Shown: positions 7,774 through 16,630, counted from the stretch's first letter. The stretch is 64,000 nt of DNA from Mycobacterium parmense (GCF_010730575.1 NZ_AP022614.1:4216001-4280000); one strand, 5' to 3'. The notes: a model not told the origin generated them from the letters alone. Program-made: numbers and translations.

Positions 7774-8539
7774 ATCGGCCGGGGCCGCGATCCGCGCGCT
7801 CCGCGAATCGCGCGACTGGTCGTTGGCAGAGCTGGCCGCGGCGACGGGCGTCAGCATCATGGGCCTGAGCTTTCTGGAGCGAGGCGCCCGCAAACCGCAT
7901 AAAAGCACAGTTCAAAAGGTTGAGAACGGGCTCGGACTGCCGCCCGGCACTTACTCGCGGCTGCTGGTCGCCGCCGACCCGGACGCCGAGCTGGCGCGAT
8001 TGATGGCATCGCAGCAGCCCGGAGAGATGCCCGCAAGGCGGGTGGGCCCCATAGTGGTCGACCGCCACAGCGACACCGACGTGCTGGAAGGTTATGCCGA
8101 GGCGCAACTCGATGCCATCAAATCCGTCATCGATCGACTTCCGGCGACAACGTCAAACGAATATGAGACGTATATTCTCTCTGTGATCGCACAATGTGTG
8201 AAGGCCGAGATGCTGGCCGCCAGCTCTTGGCGCGTGGCGGTGAACGCCGGCGGCGACTCGACGGGCCGGCTCATGGAGCACCTGCGCGAACTCGAGGCGA
8301 CCCGGACGGCGCTGCTGAAGAGGATGCCCGCCAGCCTGAGCGCGCGCTTCGACCTGGCGTGTGCGCAGTCGGCGTTGCCCGAACCGATCATCGCGGCACT
8401 GGTCGGAGTCGGCGCCGACGAGATCTGGGAGATCCGCAACACCGGCGCCATCCCGCCAGGGGCGCTCCCCCGCGTTCGCGCCTTCACCGAGGCGGTCGAG
8501 TCGACCAATCCGAAGCGAGCCGCCGAGGGGGCGCAATGA
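7763..8539 (+). CDS. XRE-family transcriptional regulator (Rv0023 homologue)
   Basis: 258-residue protein with an N-terminal XRE helix-turn-helix (about residues 5-62: AIRALRESRDWSLAELAAATG, VSIMGLSFLERGARKPHKST). A long mostly helical region follows (about 95-235) that is not a standard ligand domain I can name. The C-terminus (GVGADEIWEIRNTGAIPPGALPRVRAF) looks like a second small HTH-like or structural element. The GTG start has GGAG seven bases upstream. Its stop overlaps the ATG of the NlpC/P60 gene (ATGA), so it is the first gene of the NlpC-DUF4226-EspC-like run and probably controls it. The promoter shows repeated CGTATA words. Function is inferred from synteny with Rv0023, whose M. 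tuberculosis regulon I cannot confirm from sequence. Confidence 0.85.
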   Translation: MSRESAGAAIRALRESRDWSLAELAAATGVSIMGLSFLERGARKPHKSTVQKVENGLGLPPGTYSRLLVAADPDAELARLMASQQPGEMPARRVGPIVVDRHSDTDVLEGYAEAQLDAIKSVIDRLPATTSNEYETYILSVIAQCVKAEMLAASSWRVAVNAGGDSTGRLMEHLRELEATRTALLKRMPASLSARFDLACAQSALPEPIIAALVGVGADEIWEIRNTGAIPPGALPRVRAFTEAVESTNPKRAAEGAQ

Positions 8540-9342
8540 TCGGCAACGAACTCGAGGTGTTGGGCCGTGCCCACCGGCTGTTCGCCGGCAACGCGCGGCG
8601 TCCCCCGCTGCACGCGGGCGCGCCGCTTCATGATGGCCCGCGCGTCACCGTCAATACCGTTGGTTTGCAGGGCAACTACCGAGCCGCTGCCGATCGGGGC
8701 CGGCGACAGCTGCGCTCGGCTGCCGGTACTGACGCGCTCGCGGCCGACATCATCGACGGCGCGCTTCACGATCGGGCGAGGGCCCATGATCTCACCGCAC
8801 GCGTGCTCGACGCGGCGCGCGCCGACGTCGCATCCGGCCCCGTCACACCGCTGGCCCAGCGGGAGGCGATGCGCCGCGGGGCGGCCCGGCTGCGTTCCCA
8901 ACGCGGGCACGTCCTGACGGCGCGCCTGCTGGCCCGACGGCATGCCGCGGCACTGCGCGCGCTGCGGTACCAATCGCTGCGCCGCTCGCGGCTGCCGCTG
9001 ACCGATCGCCGCGCCGCCATCGTGGTGCGCGCCGCAATTTCGCGACTGGGCCGCCCGTACGTGTGGGGCGCGACGGGCCCCGATCAGTTCGACTGTTCGG
9101 GCCTGGTTCAGTGGTGTTACGCGCGGGCCGGTATCCACCTCGACCGCACCACCTATGAGCAGATCAACGACGGTATTCCGGTGCCTCGTTCCCAGGTTCG
9201 CCCGGGGGATCTCGTCTTTCCCCACGCCGGACACGTCCAACTGGCGATCGGCAACAACCTCGTCATCGAAGCGCCCTACTCCGGCGCCTCGGTTCGAGTG
9301 AGCCGACTGGGCAACAGCATTGCGATCCGGCGGCCATTGTGA
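8536..9342 (+). CDS. NlpC/P60 cell-wall endopeptidase (Rv0024 homologue)
   Basis: 268-residue putative D,L-endopeptidase of peptidoglycan stem peptides. The N-terminal 155 residues are helical and Arg/Ala-rich. The NlpC/P60 domain occupies about 158-268. The catalytic Cys187 is in FDCSGLVQW, His233 in AGHVQLAIG, and the third polar residue is probably Glu245 in VIEAP, matching the Cys-His-Glu arrangement of Rip[18 protein letters not shown] is a textbook family start. There is no signal peptide, so export, if any, would need another route; the type VII-like neighbours make that route plausible. Its ATG overlaps the XRE stop and its own stop overlaps the next GTG. Confidence 0.9.
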   Translation: MIGNELEVLGRAHRLFAGNARRPPLHAGAPLHDGPRVTVNTVGLQGNYRAAADRGRRQLRSAAGTDALAADIIDGALHDRARAHDLTARVLDAARADVASGPVTPLAQREAMRRGAARLRSQRGHVLTARLLARRHAAALRALRYQSLRRSRLPLTDRRAAIVVRAAISRLGRPYVWGATGPDQFDCSGLVQWCYARAGIHLDRTTYEQINDGIPVPRSQVRPGDLVFPHAGHVQLAIGNNLVIEAPYSGASVRVSRLGNSIAIRRPL

Positions 9343-9710
9343 CAGGCGCGGAACAAGCCGGACGTGCACTGGACGCCGCTCGGGCGCGGCAATCGTCTCT
9401 GGCAGGCCGGCACCGCGCGATGGCCGACGCCGACCGCGCGCTCACGCAGGTCCTCGCCGACGCTCACGCCTCGATGCGCGAAAGCGTCAGGAGGCTGGAT
9501 GCGATCGCCGATGAAGTCGACCGCGCGGTCGCGCACCAATCCGGGCTCGCCGTCGACACCCCGTTGGGCGCGCGCGAGTTTCAGAGATTCCTGGCGGCGA
9601 AGCACCGGGAGATCGCGGCGGTAATCGAGGATGCGCGCGAGTTCGGCCGCGCCAAAAAGGTTGCGATCGAGCGACTGGGCGCGCAGTACCTCGGTTCTGC
9701 GGACCAGTGA
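9339..9710 (+). CDS. DUF4226-type helical protein (Rv0025 homologue)
   Basis: 123-residue all-helical protein, with no signal peptide or membrane segment. It has long amphipathic helices ([34 protein letters not shown]) and the conserved segment [20 protein letters not shown]. That segment recurs in the next gene (DTPAGARDFQRFLIGKLRDI), so the two are paralogous. WXG-like small helical proteins often pair, and a heterodimer is possible. The GTG start overlaps the NlpC/P60 stop by four bases, implying coupling to the peptidase. Molecular function is unknown. Confidence 0.8.
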   Translation: MTGAEQAGRALDAARARQSSLAGRHRAMADADRALTQVLADAHASMRESVRRLDAIADEVDRAVAHQSGLAVDTPLGAREFQRFLAAKHREIAAVIEDAREFGRAKKVAIERLGAQYLGSADQ

Positions 9711-9792
9711 GACAGCTGGTGCGATGCTTGTCCACAACGGCGCCGTCGCGGTGATTTGTCGGTCGCGGCACCCATCATTACAGTCGCCCGGC

Positions 9793-10989
9793 ATGCAGGG
9801 GCCGCCACAAGATCGCGACGTTGCCGCCACGCCCCCGGAACCGGGAAAGGGTGCGGCCGCGGACGCCATAGCGCACGCGGAAAGCGCTCTGGCGCGGCAG
9901 AATTCGGCTGTCTCCCAACTCGACCTGCAAGTCGTGTCCGCCATTTTGAACGCACACCTGCAGGCCGTCGAGGGAAAAGAGGCGTTGGCCGAACTGCAAC
10001 GCGAGACCGAGGCCGCGGTCCGGACCCGGTCGGACCTCGACACCCCGGCGGGCGCGCGTGACTTTCAGCGGTTCCTCATCGGCAAGCTCAGGGACATCCG
10101 CGGGGTGGTCCTCAACGTGAGCCTGGACGACACCTCGAAATCGGCGCTGATGGCCGCCTGGACGTCGCTCTACGAATGTTCGCGAAGCGAGCCGCATCCC
10201 GGGGAGGATCAGGCGCCGGCGCCCCCGGGCGACGAGCCCGCGGCGTCTCCCGACGATCTAGGCACCGATCCCCTGCTGGACTCGTTGCTGGCCGACGATC
10301 CCGGCCTGCCGCCCGGGGAGGCGCCCGCAACGCTTCCGCAGGCCGCCTACCCACCCGCGCCGCCGATTCCCAACCTGGGCATGGGGCCGATGCCCGGTCT
10401 CGGAGTTCCCGGTGGGTTACCGCTGCCCACAGGGCTCGCAGACCTGGCCGATTCGGCGGCGCGTCATCCCGAGACCGACGCGTCCGGTCCCGACGACCCG
10501 GACACGGGTGCTCACGACCATGTCCGGGACTCAGGCGCAACCCCGGCACAGGGCGAGTTGGCATCGGCCGGCGATCCCGAGGCCGGCCCGACACCGGTGA
10601 CGCTGCCCGACGGAGAAACGGTGACGGCGCCCAGCCCGCGGCTCGCGGCCGCCATCAATGCCGCGGTCGGTGGTGCGCCCATCGCCGAAGCGTTCCGCCA
10701 GCAAGGCATCACGCTTCCCCCACCGGGCACGCCGGTCACCGACCCCATCGACCCCAAGCAGGTCAACCCGGGCGACGTGGGCATCCTGACCGATCGCTAT
10801 GCGCTCGCCCTCGGCCCCGGAAAAGCCCTTCTGGACGGCCAGATTCAGCACATCGGCACCGTGAGCGGGCCGAACTTTCTAGGCTGGGAGCATCCACCGG
10901 GGGCGAACACGACGGTGACCGCGCCGGCCGAGCCCAATGCACCGACACCGACTCGACCGGCGAACGCGCCGGCCACCTCAGGACAGTGA
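9793..10989 (+). CDS. DUF4226 protein with Pro/Ala/Asp-rich extension (Rv0026 homologue)
   Basis: 398-residue protein. The first 125 residues are helical and repeat the Rv0025-type core (AESALARQNSAVSQLDLQ, DTPAGARDFQRFL). A disordered Pro/Gly/Asp-rich stretch (about 135-265) with Met-Gly-Pro turns follows. The C-terminal part (about 270-380) contains TPVTLPDGETVTAPSPRLA and KQVNPGDVGILTDRYALALG, a compact beta-rich unit of the kind seen at the ends of NlpC-associated or ESX-associated proteins. ATG start chosen at MQGPPQ; the frame is open upstream to 9631. It is 82 bases after the paralogue and may share its transcript. Function unknown; cell-envelope association is inferred from neighbours. 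Confidence 0.78.
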   Translation: MQGPPQDRDVAATPPEPGKGAAADAIAHAESALARQNSAVSQLDLQVVSAILNAHLQAVEGKEALAELQRETEAAVRTRSDLDTPAGARDFQRFLIGKLRDIRGVVLNVSLDDTSKSALMAAWTSLYECSRSEPHPGEDQAPAPPGDEPAASPDDLGTDPLLDSLLADDPGLPPGEAPATLPQAAYPPAPPIPNLGMGPMPGLGVPGGLPLPTGLADLADSAARHPETDASGPDDPDTGAHDHVRDSGATPAQGELASAGDPEAGPTPVTLPDGETVTAPSPRLAAAINAAVGGAPIAEAFRQQGITLPPPGTPVTDPIDPKQVNPGDVGILTDRYALALGPGKALLDGQIQHIGTVSGPNFLGWEHPPGANTTVTAPAEPNAPTPTRPANAPATSGQ

Positions 10990-11022
10990 CCGCCGCCGGC
11001 GGCCATGAACAGGAGACAGCGG

Positions 11023-11340
11023 ATGGCAGATTCGATCCACGTCGTGCCCGCGCAGTTGCGGCAGGCCGCGGCGCAGCACCAGGAGACCGCGGAGTACCTA
11101 CGCACCGTTCCGTCGTCGCATGCCGCGATTCAGGAGAGCCTCGACTCGCTGGGGCCGATCTTCGGTGAACTCCGCGAAGCCGGGCGCGAACTGCTCGAGT
11201 TGCGCCGGCAATGCTACGAACGACAGGCCGACGACCACGCCGACCTGGCCGACAAGCTGACCTTGTCCGCGACGATGTGGGAACACCACGAGCGAAGCGC
11301 GGCACATGACCTGCGGGGCGTCGCCGACGGCGGTCGATGA
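11023..11340 (+). CDS. EspC-like putative type VII secretion substrate (Rv0027 homologue)
   Basis: 105-residue helical protein starting MADSIHVVPAQLRQAAAQHQETAEYL, the pattern of EspC/T7SS-target proteins. Two long helices are separated by SHAAIQESLDSLGPIFGELREAG, and the C-terminal helix contains QCYERQADDHADLADKL, a Tyr-x-x-x-Asp/Glu-like export signal region. An upstream in-frame ATG at 11005 is less likely: aggaga (11011-11016) lies six bases before the chosen ATG and would be inside the longer product. The stop overlaps the next ATG (ATGA). Secretion through an ESX system is an inference from fold and motif; no ESX ATPase genes are in the window. Confidence 0.78.
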   Translation: MADSIHVVPAQLRQAAAQHQETAEYLRTVPSSHAAIQESLDSLGPIFGELREAGRELLELRRQCYERQADDHADLADKLTLSATMWEHHERSAAHDLRGVADGGR

Positions 11341-11648
11341 CCGACGCCAACCCCGCGTTTGACACCGTCCACCCGAGCGGGCACATCATGGTCCGCTCCT
11401 GCCGCGGCGGATACATGCACAGCGTCGCGCTGAGCGACGCGGCGATGGAGACCGACGCCGACACGCTCGCGCGGGGTATTCTCCTCACCGCCGATGTGGC
11501 GTGCCTGAAGGCGTTGCTGGAAATCCGCGATGAGATCCTGGCCGCCGGTCACACCCCGTCCGCGGAGGTGCCGACCCCGCAAGACCTCGACGCTGCGATC
11601 GAGAAGTTGCTGGCGCACAAGCTGCGCCGCCGCGACGGCATGGGTTGA
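11337..11648 (+). CDS. Small conserved protein (Rv0028 homologue, DUF2694-like)
   Basis: 103 residues with a well-conserved mycobacterial pattern: FDTVHPSGHIMVRSCRGGY near the N-terminus, then helices (DADTLARGILLTADVACLK, DLDAAIEKLLAHKLRRRDG). No signal peptide or membrane segment. It overlaps the EspC-like gene by four bases, so it is probably made with it and could be its partner or chaperone. The DUF assignment is from memory and would need a profile search. Confidence 0.75.
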   Translation: MTDANPAFDTVHPSGHIMVRSCRGGYMHSVALSDAAMETDADTLARGILLTADVACLKALLEIRDEILAAGHTPSAEVPTPQDLDAAIEKLLAHKLRRRDGMG

Positions 11649-11660
11649 CCGGCGCAGGGC

Positions 11661-11804
11661 TTACGGCAGCTGGGTTTGGCCGGCGCCGGGGCGGGGAACG
11701 ATGTCAACTGGCGGCTCGACGGGGTTGGGGCCGAACAACTCTCGTGCCCGGGCCAGCAGGGCACGCACCTCGTCGAGTTGCTGCTGCAGCGCAGATTCAG
11801 CCAT
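11661..11804 (-). CDS. 47-residue small protein, antisense to the run
   Basis: An open frame on the minus strand, MAESALQQQLDEVRALLARA then a Phe-Gly-Pro-Asn-Pro turn and a Pro-rich tail ending QTQLP. The ATG is preceded by GGAGGG (complement of 11805-11810, directly abutting), and an amphipathic helix with heptad Leu spacing covers residues 5-24. It fills the spacer between the Rv0028-like and Rv0029-like genes and runs against them. The protein-like helix plus Pro tail looks selected, but the very close Shine-Dalgarno is odd and no family was recognised. It may also be a remnant of a longer DUF4226-type gene. Confidence 0.5.
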   Translation of the reverse strand: MAESALQQQLDEVRALLARARELFGPNPVEPPVDIVPRPGAGQTQLP

Positions 11805-11886
11805 CCCTCCACGCTACCGAGGCCGCCGCGCCGGCACAATTCACCGACCGCATAAAGCATCCGAGGCATGCCGGTACGCTGAGTCG

Positions 11887-13269
11887 GTGGCGATCTTCGG
11901 CCGGATAGCGGCGCGCCAGCGCCTCCGCAGAGCTACCCGGGAATCGTTGGCGATTCCGGCCTTCAGCTCTCCCGTCGACTGCACCCCGTGGGTGACAGGC
12001 GGGCTGTGGCCGGCCGAGTTGTCGACCGTCACAGCCGAAACCGCCACGCTCGCAGAGTATCTCAGGGACGACCTGCAGCGCATCGCCGACCGCGCCAATG
12101 ATGAGCTCAAGATCATCAAGCGGGCCGGATTGTCCGACTCCGCGCGTCAGGCGGAGGAGGCCGGCGTGATCGACGACGCCCGCGCCCGGGCGGTGCGGCG
12201 GGTCGAATCGACCCTGCGCCAGTTGGACGCGATGAAAGCCCGCGCTGCCGGGGCTGCGGTCCGGCGAGAACCCACCGAACCCGTGCATCCCGAGCCGGGG
12301 GAAACCCAGATCATCCCTGCCGTGAAGGACCCCGAACCGGACGTCGAGCCGGTGGCAGGGCTGGCCACCGCGACCGACCGTGAGGAGCCGGACACGGCGT
12401 GGTATCCGCCCGCTGTTCACCACGACGCCGTCGAGCCTGTCACACGCCCTCACATCGACGACACACAAGTCATTCCCGCCATCAGTCAGGCAGAGCCCGC
12501 AGTCGACGCGCCGGGCGGCCCGGGTCGCCATCATGCGCTCGTCGAGGCGCCCGCCCCGGACGACACGGCAACCGAGGGCGACTACGGCACCCCCGGCGGC
12601 GACGCCGAAGCCTCCGCCGCCGACTCAGCCTCCGCGGCAACGGAATCCGATGCCGCGCGGCTGAACCGGCTGCTCGAGTTCGTAGTGCGCCAGGAGTCGC
12701 GGCTGAACTGGGCCGTCGGCGATCGCGCGGACGGGACGACCCTGCTGGTCACCGACCTCGCCCACGGGTGGATACCGGGCGCGATCACGCTGCCGGCCGG
12801 CGTGCGGCTGTTGCCCCCGGGGCGGCGCACCGGCAGGGCCGCAGCACTGATCGGTGACCCGCAGCGCCTCGTGACCTACGCACCGGGCGACTTCTTGCGC
12901 CGTACCGCCGGCTTCGCGGCAACGCATACCTCGCTGCAGCCGCGCGAGCTGCCCGCCATCGACAACCTGAGGTCTGTGCTCGGCGAGACCACCCACTGGC
13001 GCGACGGGCTCCCCCGCATCGTCTACCGGCTGGCCAACGCGGCCGCCACCGGCGAGACGGTCGTCGACCAGGAGATCGACGTCCTGCGGGTGCATCTCGA
13101 CACCGCGCGCTACCAGCTGCTGGTCCAATACCCGAATGTCGATCAAGCGCTGCTGCTCAACTGCATGCTGATGGCGGCCACCGAGAGGATGGTCAGCGGG
13201 GATCCGTTGTCGGCGAACTACCACCTCGCGTGGTACCGGCAACTGGTTTCCACGCCCGCCGATCAATGA
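11887..13269 (+). CDS. Large conserved mycobacterial protein (Rv0029 homologue, DUF5631/DUF5632-type)
   Basis: 460 residues from the GTG start (VAIFGRIAARQRLRR). The N-terminal region (about 1-125) is helical with a WPAEL motif. A central low-complexity acidic region (about 130-265) contains repeated TQ(I/V)IPA words (GETQIIPAVKD, DDTQVIPAIS), resembling FHA-binding or phosphorylation-prone linkers. The C-terminal domain (about 265-460) is a folded alpha/beta unit: RLNWAVGDRADGTTLLVTDL, GWIPGAITLPAGVRLLPPG, ANYHLAWYRQL. There is no signal peptide. Domains of this type occur in ESX-associated proteins, which fits the neighbourhood. The exact role is unknown. Confidence 0.78.
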   Translation: MAIFGRIAARQRLRRATRESLAIPAFSSPVDCTPWVTGGLWPAELSTVTAETATLAEYLRDDLQRIADRANDELKIIKRAGLSDSARQAEEAGVIDDARARAVRRVESTLRQLDAMKARAAGAAVRREPTEPVHPEPGETQIIPAVKDPEPDVEPVAGLATATDREEPDTAWYPPAVHHDAVEPVTRPHIDDTQVIPAISQAEPAVDAPGGPGRHHALVEAPAPDDTATEGDYGTPGGDAEASAADSASAATESDAARLNRLLEFVVRQESRLNWAVGDRADGTTLLVTDLAHGWIPGAITLPAGVRLLPPGRRTGRAAALIGDPQRLVTYAPGDFLRRTAGFAATHTSLQPRELPAIDNLRSVLGETTHWRDGLPRIVYRLANAAATGETVVDQEIDVLRVHLDTARYQLLVQYPNVDQALLLNCMLMAATERMVSGDPLSANYHLAWYRQLVSTPADQ

Positions 13270-13305
13270 ATTGACGCTGGTCGGAGGGGTCGACATACTG
13301 TCTTC

Positions 13306-13623
13306 GTGTCGGGGTCGGGCGATGGCGCGGATCTCAGCGACAAGGATCTGGTCGAATCGGTTCTCAAGGAGCTGAGCGAGGCCGCCGACAAGTGGGAAGC
13401 CTTCGTCGCGCAGGCCGAGGCCGTCACCTACAGCGTGGACCTCGGCGACATCCAGGCCGTCGCGAACGCCGACGGCCGGCTGATCAGGTTGGCGCTGCAC
13501 CCCGCCGTGATGACGGCCTACGCCCACGGGGAACTGGCCGACAGGCTGAACCTCGCGTTCGCGGCGCTGCGCGAGGAGGCCGAGGCCGAGAATCAAGCGA
13601 CTTACGGCGGGCCGCTGCAGTAA
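13306..13623 (+). CDS. Small YbaB-like/DUF2710 protein (Rv0030 homologue)
   Basis: 105-residue protein, GTG start. The N-terminal helix SDKDLVESVLKELSEAADKWEAF is followed by beta strands (VTYSVDLGDIQAVANADGRLIRLALH) and a C-terminal helix (LADRLNLAFAALREEAEAE). That is the strand-helix layout of YbaB/EbfC-type nucleoid proteins found beside many ESX loci. It lies 36 bases after the Rv0029-like gene and probably ends this transcription unit, as the next gene is convergent across a tandem repeat. Confidence 0.72.
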   Translation: MSGSGDGADLSDKDLVESVLKELSEAADKWEAFVAQAEAVTYSVDLGDIQAVANADGRLIRLALHPAVMTAYAHGELADRLNLAFAALREEAEAENQATYGGPLQ

Positions 13624-13643
13624 TCGCGCTCATCGCCGCTCGT

Positions 13644-13780
13644 CGCGCTTGCGCGCTCATCGCCCGACGCGGGGTGGGATGGGCGTCGGCTCTCTTCGCG
13701 CTTGCGCGCTCATCGCCCGACGCCGGGTGGGATGGGCGTCGGCTCTCTTCGCGCTTGCGCGCTCATCGCCCGACGCCGGG
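13644..13780. repeat. 53-bp tandem repeat, about 2.6 copies (VNTR-like)
   Basis: The core cgcgcttgcgcgctcatcgc begins at 13644, 13697 and 13750, giving a period of 53 bases. Copies one and two differ by a single base in gacgc(g/c)gggtggg; copy three breaks off after the gacgccggg. The unit is not a multiple of three. The array fills the space between the convergent Rv0030-like and Rv0036c-like genes, and the stop codon of the latter (13763-13765) lies in the third copy. Such arrays resemble mycobacterial MIRU/VNTR loci. Confidence 0.93.
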
Positions 13781-14536
13781 AGGGCCCGCGAAAGCCTGCG
13801 CGACCTCGAGCCATCGCCGCGCGTCGTCCCCCTCGGCAACGAGGCCGAGCGCGCTGAGCGGTCGCCGCTGGGTGACCAGGTAGCAGAAGTCCTCGGCGGA
13901 GCCGGTGACGCGCTGCGCGGCGTCGGGCGGCCCCCAGGACCAGGTGGCGCCCCCGGGTCCGCGCAGCTCAACCAGAAACGGCTCGGCGGGTGCCGCCAGG
14001 TTGTTGACCGAGAAGGCGTAATCGCGGGTGCGAACCCCGAGATGCGCGATCGACCGCAGCCGGTCGGTGGCCGGGCGTGACACGCCGAGGGCGTCGGCAA
14101 CGTCGAGGCCGTGCGCCCACGTCTCCATCAGCCGGGCGGTGGCCATCGACGCCGCGCTCATCGGCGGCCCGAACCACGGCAGTTTGCGCCCGTCGGGAAC
14201 CGTCAGCAGCGCCTCGTGCAATCGTGCGCGGGTGACCCGCCACTCCGAGAGCAGCTGCGCGGGTGCAACTTCCGCCAGTTCGTCGGCGCCGGCGTCGACG
14301 AATCCGGTCGGGTTCGCCGCGGCGGCCGTGAGCACATCGGCGAACCCCGCCTCGTCGGTGACCGACAGCAGCGCCACCCGATCGGTCCACAACAGATGTC
14401 CGATCTGGTGGGCGATGGTCCAGCCGGGAGCGGGTGTCGGACCGGCCCAGCGTTCGGCCGGCAGCGGCGCCACCAAATCGTCGAGTTGGTCGCTCTCGGC
14501 ACACAGGTCGGCGACGACCGGGCCGGGTCCGGCCAT
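13763..14536 (-). CDS. TIGR03084/DinB-fold family protein (Rv0036c homologue)
   Basis: 257 residues, equal to the M. tuberculosis protein. The maleylpyruvate-isomerase-like (DinB four-helix) N-terminal domain has [21 protein letters not shown] and [20 protein letters not shown], where the His residues are probable metal ligands, and a third ligand region [15 protein letters not shown]. The C-terminal domain is SCP2-like ([28 protein letters not shown]). Two adjacent ATGs occur; the second is chosen because GGAG lies six bases from it. Reaction is unknown; relatives are thiol- or metal-dependent isomerases and transferases. The C-terminus reads into the 53-bp repeat, so its last residues may vary between strains. 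Confidence 0.8.
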   Translation of the reverse strand: MAGPGPVVADLCAESDQLDDLVAPLPAERWAGPTPAPGWTIAHQIGHLLWTDRVALLSVTDEAGFADVLTAAAANPTGFVDAGADELAEVAPAQLLSEWRVTRARLHEALLTVPDGRKLPWFGPPMSAASMATARLMETWAHGLDVADALGVSRPATDRLRSIAHLGVRTRDYAFSVNNLAAPAEPFLVELRGPGGATWSWGPPDAAQRVTGSAEDFCYLVTQRRPLSALGLVAEGDDARRWLEVAQAFAGPPGVGR

Positions 14537-14577
14537 CATCGGCTCCGCAAGGAGCGCGGGGAAGTCACCTTCGCACT

Positions 14578-15933
14578 TTAGCCAGTGCCCGGTTCGGCGC
14601 GGCGGCCGATGACGGCGTGCAGGACGAGGCCGGCCACGTAAAGCGCCGAGCCGAACAGCGCGAACGCGGGTGCATGCCCGTCGTCGGGAATCAGGGCGGC
14701 GGCCAAGGTGATCGAGGCGATGAACGACACCCAGAACAGCGCGTCCTGCACCGCGAACACGTGCCCGCGAAGCGCGTCGTCGACGTCCATCTGGATCGCG
14801 GAGTCGGCGCACAGCTTGACCACCTGGCCGGCCACTCCGAGGAAGAAACCGCACACCACCATCACCGGCAGCTGCAACCCGGCGCCTGCGAGCTGGATGA
14901 CGGCGGCCGCGGCCAGGGCGCCGTTGGCCGTGGCGTAACGGCCCCGGCGGCGCACCACGGCGGGCGTGAACACGTTCGCCAGGAACGCCCCCAGCCCCGC
15001 GGCGCCGAAGAACAGCAGGGCCGCCCCCAGTCCCCCCGTCTCGGGATCGGGAATGTGGTGGAGCAGCAGCAAGACCAGCAGCGAATTGATGCCGATCACC
15101 ATTCGATGTGCGGCCAGGCCGGACAAGGTGGCGGCGACGGTGGGACGCTGTGCAACGGTGCGGGCGCCGTGCAACCAGCCGGTGACCACCGCGTAGAGGG
15201 CCGGCCCGTGGACCGCGCGGCGGGTTTCGTCCGGGCCCAGTACGCGCGAGCCGAACCGCAACGAGAGCAGCAACGCGATCAGGACCGGTATCGCGGTCAG
15301 GAAGATGACCGCGGATGCCCCCTCGTCACCGGCGCCGACCACGAAGCGGGGCACCAGCATGAAGTTTGCGCCGAGGAAGGCGGCGATAGCTCCCGATGCC
15401 GTGGCGACCGAGTTCATCGTCACCACCTGTTCGCGCGGCACCACGTGCGGAAGCGCCGCCGACAGCCCGGATGCGACGAATCGGGCCAGGCCGTTGGCGA
15501 GCAGCGCCCCCAGCAACAGGGCCATGTCACCGGCCCGCACGGCGAGGATCGTGCCGATCGCGGCGATCAGAACCAGGCGGCAGGCGGTCGCGCCGACGAG
15601 CACCAGCCGGCGGTCCCAGCGGTCCATCAGGGCTCCGGCGAACGGACCCAGCAGCGAGTAGGGCAGGAACAGCACCGCGAACGCGCGCGCGATCGCCATG
15701 GGATCGGCGGCCCGATCCGGGTTGAACAGCAGCGCTCCCGCCAGGCCCGCCTGGAAGAGGCCGTCTGCGAACTGACTCGCCATGCGTACCAGGAGCAGTC
15801 GCCCGAAATCGGGCAAACTGCGCACGGACCGCCAGAGGGCTACGGGTGCGCTCGAGCGCGTCCCGGTATAGGTCACGAAACCGACTTCCACGAGTGGGGT
15901 GGGCAGGCTTGCTGCGGTCCGACGCCGCCGCAT
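14578..15933 (-). CDS. MFS transporter (Rv0037c homologue)
   Basis: 451-residue integral membrane protein with about 12 predicted helices. MFS hallmarks are present: the loop 2-3 motif [16 protein letters not shown] (Asp-Arg-x-Asp-Arg-Arg) and long hydrophobic runs such as [17 protein letters not shown]. The type is the Lm-rP-like/EntS-like group of predicted exporters. The ATG at 15933 is used; a GTG 48 bases downstream (VGFVTYTG) is an alternative that would drop an Arg-rich leader. The gene ends 41 bases before the Rv0036c-like start on the same strand, so co-transcription is likely. Substrate unknown. Confidence 0.85.
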   Translation of the reverse strand: MRRRRTAASLPTPLVEVGFVTYTGTRSSAPVALWRSVRSLPDFGRLLLVRMASQFADGLFQAGLAGALLFNPDRAADPMAIARAFAVLFLPYSLLGPFAGALMDRWDRRLVLVGATACRLVLIAAIGTILAVRAGDMALLLGALLANGLARFVASGLSAALPHVVPREQVVTMNSVATASGAIAAFLGANFMLVPRFVVGAGDEGASAVIFLTAIPVLIALLLSLRFGSRVLGPDETRRAVHGPALYAVVTGWLHGARTVAQRPTVAATLSGLAAHRMVIGINSLLVLLLLHHIPDPETGGLGAALLFFGAAGLGAFLANVFTPAVVRRRGRYATANGALAAAAVIQLAGAGLQLPVMVVCGFFLGVAGQVVKLCADSAIQMDVDDALRGHVFAVQDALFWVSFIASITLAAALIPDDGHAPAFALFGSALYVAGLVLHAVIGRRAEPGTG

Positions 15934-16004
15934 TAACAGTACAAATATCCGCGCGCTGCGCTCGATTGCCCCGGCGAAGATGCGCCGGATGCGATGATGG
16001 TCTG

Positions 16005-16607
16005 GTGCCGTCCGAGGACCCAGAGGACTATGTCGCGCCGGCCGCGCAGCGAGTGCGTGCCGGCACTTTGCTGCTGGCCAACACCGACCTCCTCGAACCG
16101 ACGTTCCGGCGGACCGTCATCTACATCGTTGAGCACAACGACGGCGGCACGCTCGGCGTTGTGCTCAACCGGCCCAGCGAAACCGCCGTTTACAACGTTC
16201 TGCCCCAGTGGGCCAAGCTGACGGCCAAGCCGAAGACGATGTTCATCGGCGGGCCGGTGAAGCGAGACGCGGCCCTGTGCCTTGCGACGCTGCGCATCGG
16301 CGCCGACGCGCACGGCGTGCCCGGCCTGCGGCATGTGGCGGGCCGGGTGGTCATGGTCGATCTGGATGCCGACGCCGATACGATCGCGCCCCTGGTCGAA
16401 GGTGTGCGGATCTTCGCCGGGTACTCCGGCTGGACCATCGGTCAGCTCGAGGGCGAAATCGAGCGTGACGACTGGATCGTACTGTCGGCGTTGCCATCTG
16501 ACGTTCTGTCCGGTTCGAGGGGCGACCTGTGGGGCCAGGTGTTGCGCCGGCAGCCGTTGCCGCTGTCGATGCTGGCCACCCACCCCATCGACGTCAGCCG
16601 GAACTGA
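16005..16607 (+). CDS. UPF0301/AlgH-YqgE family protein (Rv0038 homologue)
   Basis: 200-residue cytosolic protein of a widespread family whose biochemical role is unsettled. Family hallmarks are visible: [29 protein letters not shown] contains the N-terminal strand pair, [22 protein letters not shown], and [20 protein letters not shown] near the C-terminus. The GTG start ([12 protein letters not shown]) matches the M. tuberculosis start. It is divergent from the MFS gene with 71 bases between, and convergent with the Rv0039c-like gene across a 15-bp tandem repeat. Confidence 0.9.
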   Translation: MPSEDPEDYVAPAAQRVRAGTLLLANTDLLEPTFRRTVIYIVEHNDGGTLGVVLNRPSETAVYNVLPQWAKLTAKPKTMFIGGPVKRDAALCLATLRIGADAHGVPGLRHVAGRVVMVDLDADADTIAPLVEGVRIFAGYSGWTIGQLEGEIERDDWIVLSALPSDVLSGSRGDLWGQVLRRQPLPLSMLATHPIDVSRN

Positions 16608-16630
16608 CGCCCCTCCCCCGCTGTCCGCCC

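Noticed and set aside
11530..11886. N-terminal extension of the Rv0029-like frame
   Set aside because: The extra 119 residues are Arg/Ser-rich, overlap another gene in a different frame and resemble no family; the GTG at 11887 gives a sensible start.
13644..13780. CRISPR array
   Set aside because: Only 2.6 contiguous copies with no spacers; a tandem repeat, not repeat-spacer units, and no cas gene is near.
13649..14080. Plus-strand frame through the 53-bp repeat
   Set aside because: Its repeated peptide arises from the tandem array, and it runs antisense to the Rv0036c-like gene.
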